Shown here piece by piece: positions 41,100-48,762 of a DNA stretch of 64,000 bases. Where the stretch lies: positions 310,001 to 374,000 of the forward strand of contig JAFDXL010000010.1 in the NCBI GenBank assembly GCA_018267955.1, written 5' to 3'. A program made the translations under genes and the position numbers. The notes under the pieces were generated by a model. The model saw only the letters and a list, made by a program, of their open reading frames with translations. It did no database searches and was not told where the DNA came from. The stretch is from Bacteroidota bacterium. GTDB taxonomy: Bacteria; Bacteroidota; Bacteroidia; Chitinophagales; Chitinophagaceae. Positions within the stretch are counted from its first letter, which is position 1. Each line of letters starts with the position of its first letter.

Positions 41100-43838
41100 T
41101 TATTGATTCAGGAATCTGATCTTGCGTTTCTTTTGTTTGATCTCGAAAACAACGTAGCTGTTATCATGGCTGTATAAATCGATGGTATAGGATACCTTTG
41201 CAGGTTTGAAATCGGTATCTGCAAATGATGCTTCGTTGATAGAAACCGTATATATGCCCTCTGATACAAACAGATTGAAATTGCCATTCTCATCAGTAAA
41301 AGTCTTGTACTTGTGGCCACTGGTATCTTCAGCAGTCACCTCTATCATATTGGCACCATATTTATAGTTGCTATAATTATCTGAGATAACTTTAATATTA
41401 CCATTGATGGCGCGTCCTTTCTTAAATGGCACCTGGTAAGTAGTATTATTTTTAATAGTAATAGATTGAATAAGGCCATCAACCGGAACTAAGTCATCCA
41501 TCTTACTATTTGCAAGATCAAGTTTGTAATTACCTTCCTGGATATTTTCATAGTCCACCACACCATTTTCGTCCGTCATCATGATCTCGTCATTGATGCC
41601 CATATTCACAGCACCAAGCGATTTCTCATCTTTATCGCGTATGTTGTTACTGTTTGCATCGTAGTAAACAATAACCTTGAGATCATAATATTTTCTGTGA
41701 GTAATTACAGGTATCTTTAAGTTTTGACTTAATGTTACGTATCCATACCTTGATTGATTTAATGGAAGTCCCTGAATATTTCCATTGTCCTTGATCGGCA
41801 TATACGCTCCAAGTTGAAGAAAAGTACCCGTTCTTAAAGTATTATATCCAATATTTGCGTCAACGCCTGTTCTAGTATAATTATCTCTAACCGTTTTGAA
41901 AAACATATATTTAACAGTCCCTGTCAGAGTTTTTCTAAAAAATGCAAAACTTACGTATGGACCACCATTAAGGGTTTCACTATATTTTGCTACAGTGTTC
42001 CCATTTGCATCAGCTTCATAAGTTGGTGTTCGAACATACGACCCCGTCACGCCAAAAAACTTATAATTGGCTGATGCCATATTACTTGTCACTAATGAGC
42101 TTATTGAATTACTGTATGTATTTTGCGAAATGAGGTTTATTTTACTTGAGCCATCCTTATCAAGCTTTCTTTCGAAATTGAAATCACTATAATAGTAGTG
42201 ATTTGTATTGTACATATTAGAATAGCCTTTCTGTTTGAATATACCAGCCCCTGCCATTATACTGATTCTGCCGTTATTATACCCTCCAGTAAAACCATAT
42301 TTCTGGGTATTATAGGACAATATGTCTGTGTTAAACAATGTATCTCTCAAGAAATTCTTACGTATTTCGTTCAGGCTATATAACACACCGACATATCCTT
42401 TTCCTATTGCATAAACTATTGAGTGATTTTGCATATCCAGGCCTTTTTTGTAGCCTGGAAAATTTTTTCCGTGGAAATCAATATACGAGCTGAATGCCCA
42501 TTTATGCAAATTGTAATAAAAATCATAGCCCAGATTAATATCTCCATCCACAACATTAGTATTCTTATTATTTTCAACTCCACCGCCAATATTTGCTGAC
42601 AACTGCATATCATCCCTCTTAATAACCTGCACATTGTTGTTTACAACAATGGCATCCACATTATTTATTTTGTCAGAATTTGCCTCTATGGCATTTGTAA
42701 CAACAAATTTATCAACGCCGTATTTAGCTTTTGCAGCAATCTCATCGCTTTGAAAAACACTCATAGTGGGATTATGTATAACCACGCCAAGTGAATATTC
42801 TTTCTTATCGCTTTCCCGATACGTAATTTTAGCACCGTTTCCAATAGCCAAAAAGTTATCAGTAATGCTTGTTTGGCCAAGCTGAGCATGCCAATTGCGA
42901 TAATCATAACCTGCCATTAAATAATTTCTCTGGAGTGTGTTAGGAATATTGCCGAATTGTTTGCTCTTATAGGTAAAAGAAAAGAGATGCTCTCCAAAAT
43001 GTAATTGACCTCTCGCACCAAAATTATAAGTTTTGTAATTTCCTAAAATCATGGCCCCTCCTTCTATTGTTACAGGAATATTATTATATGGGGACTCATT
43101 CTGCTTTAAAGAACTTTGAGGCCTGTTTATATTATATTCTAAATAGGCATTATCATTAGATGAAGTAATATATAAGCGTATTGTTTCTTTGTATAATTTA
43201 TTCCACTGCGTATTATTCAATTTTAAAGGGTAGTAGTACACAGTATCTTTACCTGGCGATAAGAAAATCTTTTGCCCAATATCTATTTTTAAACTATAAT
43301 TTTTCCACTGCAAAGTGTACGTGTCTGCTACATTGCCTGTATTTTTTAAGTGAACACCAAGGTGCATAACTTCAGGCTTTTCCATAAGTGTTATGTCTTG
43401 TGTTAGTTGATCAGTTCTAAAACGATTTTCTGCCTCAACACTAATATTGTAGAAATATTTTTGGGTATCCCCTTTATTAGGCTCCCAAAATGAAAAATTT
43501 ACTTTCTGCCATAATGCTGCAACATTTAATTGTCGCATGATATTTACAGGGATATTCCTAATACTTGCGGGTGGTATCTGAATGGAAATATTATCAAGAT
43601 TGCCGCCAAGGCTTTTCCATCCTTTGGGCAAAGACACAAATCCGTTAACAACAATCGTATCATTGGACGTGTTGTTAACAAAAATATTATTATAAAGTAT
43701 TTTGTTGCTTTTGTTGGATATCAGGGAATCCCTGAAACTAACTGTAAACGTGGAATCCTGGTGTGAAAATGCTGCTGCCCTTAAGGCAATAATCATCAGT
43801 AAACAGATGAACAGCAGGAGATGTTGTGTTTTTTTCAC
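41100..43838 (-). CDS. Usher-like outer-membrane barrel with Ig and SdrD-B/CNA-B-like domains
   Basis: 912 residues from the GTG at 43836-43838, which starts a good signal peptide (KKTQHLLLFICLLMIIALRAAAFS). Two N-terminal Ig-like domains (about 27-135 and 150-250, with a GKDTVYYYPLKLN strand) precede a long barrel-like region (about 255-730) of aromatic-capped strands (HLFSFTYKSKQF, YLMAGYDYRNWHAQLGQ, YVSFAFFRKTLTGTVKYMFF). The end has an SdrD-B-like unit (VYYDANSNNIRDKDEKSLG) and a CNA-B/carboxypeptidase-regulatory-like unit (YKTFTDENGNFNLFVSEGIYTV), and closes VVFEIKQKKRKIRFLNQ. This layout (N-terminal domains, pore, C-terminal plug-like domains) recalls fimbrial ushers, although there is no clear sequence identity I can state. 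Neighbour to pilin- and chaperone-like genes. Function inferred. Confidence 0.68.
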   Translation of the reverse strand: MKKTQHLLLFICLLMIIALRAAAFSHQDSTFTVSFRDSLISNKSNKILYNNIFVNNTSNDTIVVNGFVSLPKGWKSLGGNLDNISIQIPPASIRNIPVNIMRQLNVAALWQKVNFSFWEPNKGDTQKYFYNISVEAENRFRTDQLTQDITLMEKPEVMHLGVHLKNTGNVADTYTLQWKNYSLKIDIGQKIFLSPGKDTVYYYPLKLNNTQWNKLYKETIRLYITSSNDNAYLEYNINRPQSSLKQNESPYNNIPVTIEGGAMILGNYKTYNFGARGQLHFGEHLFSFTYKSKQFGNIPNTLQRNYLMAGYDYRNWHAQLGQTSITDNFLAIGNGAKITYRESDKKEYSLGVVIHNPTMSVFQSDEIAAKAKYGVDKFVVTNAIEANSDKINNVDAIVVNNNVQVIKRDDMQLSANIGGGVENNKNTNVVDGDINLGYDFYYNLHKWAFSSYIDFHGKNFPGYKKGLDMQNHSIVYAIGKGYVGVLYSLNEIRKNFLRDTLFNTDILSYNTQKYGFTGGYNNGRISIMAGAGIFKQKGYSNMYNTNHYYYSDFNFERKLDKDGSSKINLISQNTYSNSISSLVTSNMASANYKFFGVTGSYVRTPTYEADANGNTVAKYSETLNGGPYVSFAFFRKTLTGTVKYMFFKTVRDNYTRTGVDANIGYNTLRTGTFLQLGAYMPIKDNGNIQGLPLNQSRYGYVTLSQNLKIPVITHRKYYDLKVIVYYDANSNNIRDKDEKSLGAVNMGINDEIMMTDENGVVDYENIQEGNYKLDLANSKMDDLVPVDGLIQSITIKNNTTYQVPFKKGRAINGNIKVISDNYSNYKYGANMIEVTAEDTSGHKYKTFTDENGNFNLFVSEGIYTVSINEASFADTDFKPAKVSYTIDLYSHDNSYVVFEIKQKKRKIRFLNQ

Positions 43839-43930
43839 GGGGGCAAATTGAAGACGATACGGGTCGCTTAGCGTTGACAATGTGTTTTTTACCTCCCCTT
43901 CTCTTTCCTTATTTCTTCGTGGTGATATTG

Positions 43931-43968
43931 AAATTAAGCCCTCCCTAAAGGAAGGAAGGGCTTAATTT
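43931..43968 (-). terminator. Intrinsic terminator of the 43985-44608 gene
   Basis: Arms AAATTAAGCCCT and AGGGCTTAATTT form a 12-pair stem; read on the minus strand it follows the stop at 43985 by about 20 bases, with T-rich ends. Confidence 0.7.
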
Positions 43969-43984
43969 GTATGCTAACAATCAA

Positions 43985-44608
43985 TTATTGCAGTGTAGCA
44001 GTGAAGGTAACAGTACCATAATAAGTACCGCCGTTCAGGTTTTGAGTGTAATAAGCACCAGCACCATCGTGTTTAAACGCACCGATCATCGGTTGAAGAC
44101 GACGCAGATACATACCTTGGTTGCTAGTGTAGCAAGTTTGGTTTGCACCTGTCAGGTGGTCGATTTGATTCCAAGAATCAGAAAAACCAGAACCAGTAAC
44201 AGTTTGAGAAATGTTTCCAGCAACTGAGCTAGATTGCTCTAATGACAAGTAGCTAGCTGGGAAATACCAACCTGAACCAGCACCAGCAGTTGGGTGTAAA
44301 GCTTCTCTAACATCAGTAGATTTTATAGCTACTTTACATTTACGAGAAGCTGACAGGTTAAAAATACCATAACCTACATTCCAACCATTATTCAGGTCAG
44401 ACCAAGCATCAGGTTGAGTGCTGATAAGCAGGTTGTTTTCGTTGTCAATGTCAATCCAGTCGTGCAGGTGCATCATTATTGTCAGATTAGCTGCATCTTC
44501 TTGACGATCTACTGTTGAAGGATTAGTAGATGGATTAGAAGGGAATGATTGTGCGTTTGCTGCGAAAGAAGCGAAAGCCAGCGCAGATGCGAGAACGATT
44601 TTTTTCAT
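43985..44608 (-). CDS. Secreted pilin-like protein
   Basis: 207 residues with a signal peptide (1-19, ANA end). A beta domain follows: LTIMMHLHDWIDIDNE, GIFNLSASRKCKVAIKSTDV and the last strand GGTYYGTVTFTATLQ, matching the end of the 29913/30728 proteins. Two Cys residues in the mature domain may form a disulfide. It is upstream of the usher-like gene on the same strand, separated by a terminator, so it may be expressed at a higher level than the usher, as is common for major subunits. Subunit function is inferred. Confidence 0.7.
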   Translation of the reverse strand: MKKIVLASALAFASFAANAQSFPSNPSTNPSTVDRQEDAANLTIMMHLHDWIDIDNENNLLISTQPDAWSDLNNGWNVGYGIFNLSASRKCKVAIKSTDVREALHPTAGAGSGWYFPASYLSLEQSSSVAGNISQTVTGSGFSDSWNQIDHLTGANQTCYTSNQGMYLRRLQPMIGAFKHDGAGAYYTQNLNGGTYYGTVTFTATLQ

Positions 44609-44988
44609 TGTTTTTGATTTTTAAATGGTTAAAAAAAGTTTGTATTGCAAATCTCTAACAAAACCTTAACGGATGTAAACTCATTTACTCACCCGATAAC
44701 CACAAAACCACATGCAAAGGGCACATCAATGATGTGAATTACTATTTTCCGCACTCAAAACAAGCATACCTACGAGCTTTAAAGTGTCCTAAAATGCTTG
44801 GTTGTCGCTACTTACAAAGAAAATACAGATGATAAATAACAGGTTTAAAAGAACAAGATGTTACACCTGTAATCAAACAGATATTAGCTTTCGAATACAT
44901 CTTATTGAAAATGTCAACCACAGGATATCCACATTTTCGATAAAAAGAATGAAACACAGCCACTTTTATCAATCAATTATAAATTAGC

Positions 44989-45024
44989 AAATTGATTTAT
45001 AATCAATTGATTATAAATCAATTT
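44989..45024. repeat. 36-bp perfect palindrome
   Basis: The 18-base left half (AAATTGATTTATAATCAA) is followed at once by its exact reverse complement. It is A+T-rich and lies in the 660-base gap 44609-45268 between divergent pilin-like and small secreted genes. A weaker TCAATCAATTATAAATTA-like copy precedes it at about 44969. Candidate operator or cruciform. Confidence 0.8.
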
Positions 45025-45070
45025 ACTATGATTAAAAAAAGATTCGTAAGAAATATTGAATTTACAAATG

Positions 45071-45087
45071 GTTAATAACCAGATAAC
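45071..45087 (+). promoter_or_regulatory. GTTAATAAC-type motif, third copy
   Basis: GTTAATAACCAGATAAC agrees at 14 of 17 bases with the start of the duplicated elements at 29788 and 30608. It lies between the palindrome and the small secreted gene. The rest of the 44609-45268 gap shows no coding frame. Confidence 0.35.
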
Positions 45088-45268
45088 ATATCAACCGGGA
45101 GATGCAGTTTATAGACATGGTTATACACATGAATTAACAGGAAATGCACATATTCAGAATAAAATTCAAAAAAACTATTATAAGTTTTGAAGAAGAAAAA
45201 GCCCTGAAAAGTGAAGAAAAACGAGCTTAACGTATTACAACACCCTTATATTTGTGCAAAATAAGGCA

Positions 45269-45463
45269 ATGAAATACATCATATGGTTAATTTTACTCAT
45301 CCCTTTCATAAGTTTAGCTATCCCTCAAGTGGAAAGATCAAGCACAAGCACCTCTATAACCACAACTTTTACAGTTCCGGGAGATGCATCCCATTATACA
45401 GATACTACCAATAAAACTATGCCGCCTGTATCTAAGGATAGTACAGACCATGGTAATAAATAA
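45269..45463 (+). CDS. Small secreted peptide, Thr/Ser-rich
   Basis: 64 residues from the ATG at 45269 with an AAGG site 4 bases in front; an in-frame GTG at 45254 overlaps the -7 box and is rejected. Signal peptide (about 1-18), then a Ser/Thr-rich mature part of about 45 residues (VERSSTSTSITTTFTVPGDA). TATATTTG at 45247-45254 may be its -7 box. No family; it shares the locus of the usher-like system. Confidence 0.55.
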   Translation: MKYIIWLILLIPFISLAIPQVERSSTSTSITTTFTVPGDASHYTDTTNKTMPPVSKDSTDHGNK

Positions 45464-45493
45464 TACTAGCTGCTAAAATGCAGGTAATAGTAA

Positions 45494-45518
45494 AAAGGCA
45501 GAGCTATGCTCTGCCTTT
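45494..45518. terminator. Bidirectional intrinsic terminator
   Basis: An 11-pair perfect stem (AAAGGCAGAGC and complement) around TAT between the convergent small secreted gene and the 45540 gene. Confidence 0.85.
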
Positions 45519-45539
45519 AATATGAAATGATATATATAA

Positions 45540-46028
45540 TTACTGTGCCGAAATAGAAAATATCAAGTTCAAGCCATATTGCCCCCCCTCAGCATTCCAT
45601 GGAGTTGCCATTTTCAAATCCAGAGTATATTGATTAATCACATCGTCATTATTACTAATAATCAACGGAGTTAATACATTCGATACAGGTGTATAAGCGA
45701 CACTGCGGGATTCTTTCAAACTAATAATATCAGGTGAAATAATTGATTTGCCAGAAGATTGTGCACTGAACATGTTATCCCTGCTTTTTACGCTCACCAC
45801 CCAGGGGCAATTGCTTTTTACAGATAAATTAATGCAGTTACGATATTCCTTACCATGAGCAAATTCTTCTAAATTATCAAAACCTATTTGCAGATTATTA
45901 GGATAGGTTACCTCCAGGTCTATCAATGAAGGCATACTTACATTTCCCTGCACCGTAGCATTTTGACTGTAACCAATCAATGGCAATAAAAGCGATAACA
46001 ATATTATATAGGTATACCTAAATATCAT
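45540..46028 (-). CDS. Secreted pilin-like protein
   Basis: 162 residues with a signal peptide (about 1-21, GYSQ end). The domain matches the 30728 type: DLEVTYPNNLQIGFDNLEEFAHG aligns with EITFTG...VNDYANG, and INLSVKSNCPWVVSVKS aligns with EMVVRSNKNFSVSVKA; two Cys are close together here. Its start overlaps the stop of the 46025 gene (ATGA), so the two are translationally coupled. Probable subunit of the same surface structure. Confidence 0.7.
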   Translation of the reverse strand: MIFRYTYIILLSLLLPLIGYSQNATVQGNVSMPSLIDLEVTYPNNLQIGFDNLEEFAHGKEYRNCINLSVKSNCPWVVSVKSRDNMFSAQSSGKSIISPDIISLKESRSVAYTPVSNVLTPLIISNNDDVINQYTLDLKMATPWNAEGGQYGLNLIFSISAQ

Positions 46029-46543
46029 GGCTTGGTCATTGTGAATTTGATCGTGAAATTATAGTTATCCGGGCGAACGTGCTTTGTTAAGGGGTTTAGT
46101 ATAACATTATATACAAAGGAATAAGTATTATTTCCCGGAACCGGGGGCTGCGTAATCAGCAACATAGGGTAACTGGATAATGCCACCGGGCTATTATCGA
46201 TTATAGCTGTGTTGGACGTGGTATTAAATAACTTCAGCGATAACCAGCCTTCAGGCACCAATCTTCTTTTATTTGAAAAGTCTATCTGTGCAAATACCCT
46301 GGTATTCTCATGAGGGGAAGCCTTGAAGCTTAATTGAAAAGCATTAGTAACTACCTTAGGCTGCAATAACTCATCCACATTGGTATACGTGAAATATGCC
46401 GGGTTATTTATCTGAACATTTATATCATAGGAGTTACCTACTCCGTTTGAATTGCCGGGATTAGCAGGAGGGCCACCATAGGCAACCTGAGCATGACTTG
46501 CTGCAGGCAGTAATAATGATAATAGGAATATAATTTTTTTCAT
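46025..46543 (-). CDS. Secreted pilin-like protein
   Basis: 172 residues with a signal peptide (1-18, SHAQ end). The mature part starts YGGPPANPGNSNG and contains YDINVQINNPAYFTYTNVDEL and LSFKASPHENTRVFAQIDF, the same core order as in the 45540 and 30728 proteins, and ends NYNFTIKFTMTKP. It is the first gene of the coupled pair and is divergent from the chaperone-like gene by 88 bases. Probable minor or major subunit; inferred. Confidence 0.68.
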   Translation of the reverse strand: MKKIIFLLSLLLPAASHAQVAYGGPPANPGNSNGVGNSYDINVQINNPAYFTYTNVDELLQPKVVTNAFQLSFKASPHENTRVFAQIDFSNKRRLVPEGWLSLKLFNTTSNTAIIDNSPVALSSYPMLLITQPPVPGNNTYSFVYNVILNPLTKHVRPDNYNFTIKFTMTKP

Positions 46544-46631
46544 AAGAATTATGCCAAAAAGAGTAAATTCGCCTGCACTAAAATTAATTTTTAAATTATC
46601 TGACGAAAGTCCATTACAAATATAACTATCA

Positions 46632-47522
46632 ATGCCAACGAAAAATCATTTATTATTATTATTTTTTTGCTGTGTAACTATAACAAGTTTTGGTCAAGTA
46701 AACAAGGGGAAAGACAGCACAGAGAAAGTTCCAACCGCAGCCGACACCCTAGCAGCGCGTCATCTAAATGATTCATTAAAGCAAAAAAAAGTAGTTTCTT
46801 TCGGCCCAGCTTCATTTGATTTTAACCTGGATAGAGGGAAGACAGGAAAACAAAACTTCTATATCATAAATAGAAAAGATAAACCCTACCCAATTAACCT
46901 TACCATCAAAGATTTTATGAGAGATTCAGTAGGAAATATCGTTTTCTATGAAGCAAATACTACCAAGAACTCATGCGCCAACTGGATAACACTTGACAAA
47001 ACTTACCTGGAAGTACCGCCGGGCAAAATAGGCACAGTAGTAGTAACAGTTAATGTTCCGGACTCCGTTGACATGAGTGAAATGAAATGGGCTATGCTGA
47101 TAGCCGATGTCCCAAAAGAAAAACTTCCTGAGCATAAAGCGGGTAATATCACTACCGTTTTAGAAAATCAAATAAAGATTGGCTCACATATTTATGTAAA
47201 CTTACCCGGGTTAAGTAAGGAATTAAAAATGCTAAGTTTCAAACGTTCGAATGATTCGACTTATTTAATGTGCATAAAAAATATAGGCGGTGCGCAAATT
47301 AGATGCAATGTTTCGGTGGAAATATCTTCTCAATCTACGGGCGAAAAGAAAACCTTTAATCAAGACGACGTACCTTTGTTTCCTGAGCAAATACGATACT
47401 TACAATTTAAACTAGCTAAAGGCACATTAACACCTGGTAAATATACCTTCGTCGCCTTGGCAGATGCAATGGACGACGACGTTCCCCTGGAAGCAGCCCA
47501 ACTGGAAGTTGAAATAAAATAA
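46632..47522 (+). CDS. Periplasmic two-Ig-domain protein, chaperone-like
   Basis: 296 residues with a signal peptide (about 1-22). The first Ig-like domain (about 55-165) reads SFDFNLDRGKTGKQNFYIINRKD...SCANWITLDKTYLEVPPGKIGTVVVTVNVPD. The PPGK-type strand and the following VxVxVP resemble periplasmic fimbrial chaperones and DUF916-type Ig proteins. A second beta domain (about 195-296) follows. Invariant PapD residues are not recognisable. It is co-transcribed with the membrane protein 2 bases downstream, and divergent from the pilin-like pair. Chaperone function is inference. Confidence 0.65.
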   Translation: MPTKNHLLLLFFCCVTITSFGQVNKGKDSTEKVPTAADTLAARHLNDSLKQKKVVSFGPASFDFNLDRGKTGKQNFYIINRKDKPYPINLTIKDFMRDSVGNIVFYEANTTKNSCANWITLDKTYLEVPPGKIGTVVVTVNVPDSVDMSEMKWAMLIADVPKEKLPEHKAGNITTVLENQIKIGSHIYVNLPGLSKELKMLSFKRSNDSTYLMCIKNIGGAQIRCNVSVEISSQSTGEKKTFNQDDVPLFPEQIRYLQFKLAKGTLTPGKYTFVALADAMDDDVPLEAAQLEVEIK

Positions 47523-47524
47523 CA

Positions 47525-48370
47525 ATGAACCCCAGGAAAGACCCTCTATTTGTTTCGCTGATAATCGTTCTGTTTTGCGTTATAGTAGTAGGTGGTTATT
47601 ACTATGGCAGGCATAAACTTAGCTTGTGGATAAATGGAGAGCCTATTAATCAGCACATTACCGGTAATGCAAAGAAAGATATATCCGAAAATTCAACTGT
47701 TTCTATGTCCGGAGTCCCCGTTGATTCCGGACAATTTCTGCAGCCATCAGAAAATACCAGCGAGGTCGCTGGTAAACCTGCCAACGGCGACGATGCCGCA
47801 ACTAAAGGAAACAAAAGTGCAGCTAACCCACCTGCCAACAACATTATCAATATTATTCCACGTACCGATACCCCGGACTTTGGCAAATCTATAAAAGCAA
47901 TGACCTCGCCGTCAACCAACGATAACGAGGAGGAAACTGCTGATAATACACCCTTGATATCTGTATCTGACAACAACGATGTGGTATGCCAGCTAAAGAA
48001 CGGTAAAACGCACAAACTGCTGGTTTACCCTGCTCATTCGGGCTGGCGTAGTATTTACGTGATAGCCCCTGTTGCAGATAGAAAAAACCTGCCGAAAAAA
48101 AGTATTATACAACCTGAATTTGAAGGAGTTAGCTATCCTACATTTAAGGGTCTGCACTTATTTTTCAAAGGAAAAAAGTATGATGTTGTACAGATCTCCT
48201 TTCAGTCAACATCCGTAGATCTAAAACATCAATATAGCATTCTTCTGCAGTCAAATCCCAGCTTTCTGATCTTCGGAGAGCAAAAAAATTCAGATATGTA
48301 TGTATTTGAAAATGGACGCGTTACAAAATTCACCCCTACTGCAGACAATTTTAATTTGACGGATAATTAA
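47525..48370 (+). CDS. Membrane-anchored periplasmic protein, unknown partner of the chaperone-like gene
   Basis: 281 residues. One transmembrane helix near the N-terminus (about 7-27, LFVSLIIVLFCVIVVGGYYYG), then a low-complexity linker rich in Ser, Asn, Pro and Lys (about 40-150), then a beta domain of about 125 residues (VVCQLKNGKTHKLLVYPAHSGWR ... KNSDMYVFENGRVTKFTP). No match recognised. Its 2-base spacing to the chaperone-like gene suggests that both act in the same envelope process, perhaps as an energy or anchor component. Unknown. Confidence 0.7.
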   Translation: MNPRKDPLFVSLIIVLFCVIVVGGYYYGRHKLSLWINGEPINQHITGNAKKDISENSTVSMSGVPVDSGQFLQPSENTSEVAGKPANGDDAATKGNKSAANPPANNIINIIPRTDTPDFGKSIKAMTSPSTNDNEEETADNTPLISVSDNNDVVCQLKNGKTHKLLVYPAHSGWRSIYVIAPVADRKNLPKKSIIQPEFEGVSYPTFKGLHLFFKGKKYDVVQISFQSTSVDLKHQYSILLQSNPSFLIFGEQKNSDMYVFENGRVTKFTPTADNFNLTDN

Positions 48371-48407
48371 AATTCTGTTATTTGCCGTCCTTAACTCTTT
48401 TTTAATA

Positions 48408-48436
48408 AAAAAGAGGACTTTTTAAATCCTCTTTTT
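48408..48436 (+). terminator. Intrinsic terminator
   Basis: A 10-pair stem (AAAAAGAGGA with TCCTCTTTTT) with a 9-base loop, 37 bases past the operon end. The remaining 48437-48762 (326 bases) is A+T-rich, with TTGTTGATTATTTGTGG near 48685 as the nearest promoter-like text; no gene is visible. Confidence 0.8.
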
Positions 48437-48762
48437 CTATTCACATGGAATAAATGGTTTACCAACCCTCTTAACCATTAAAGCTGCAAATGTAAAGCAT
48501 AGTTTACGTTCCAACCCAGATTTTGCATTATTTTTTATTTACACGTGTTTAAACGTGTTGTTTTTTTGGTGATTACTATCAGAATATCAATCACTAAAAG
48601 GTAATAATTTATTGATATAAACTCTTGATTTATTAAAACAGATAATATAATTTAGCAAATCTAACCTAGCGAAACACACGATTTTGTTGATTATTTGTGG
48701 ATAAAGAGAGAGTACTTTAATAGAGGATTAAAAAGTACTAAGAACAAACAAACCATTACCAG

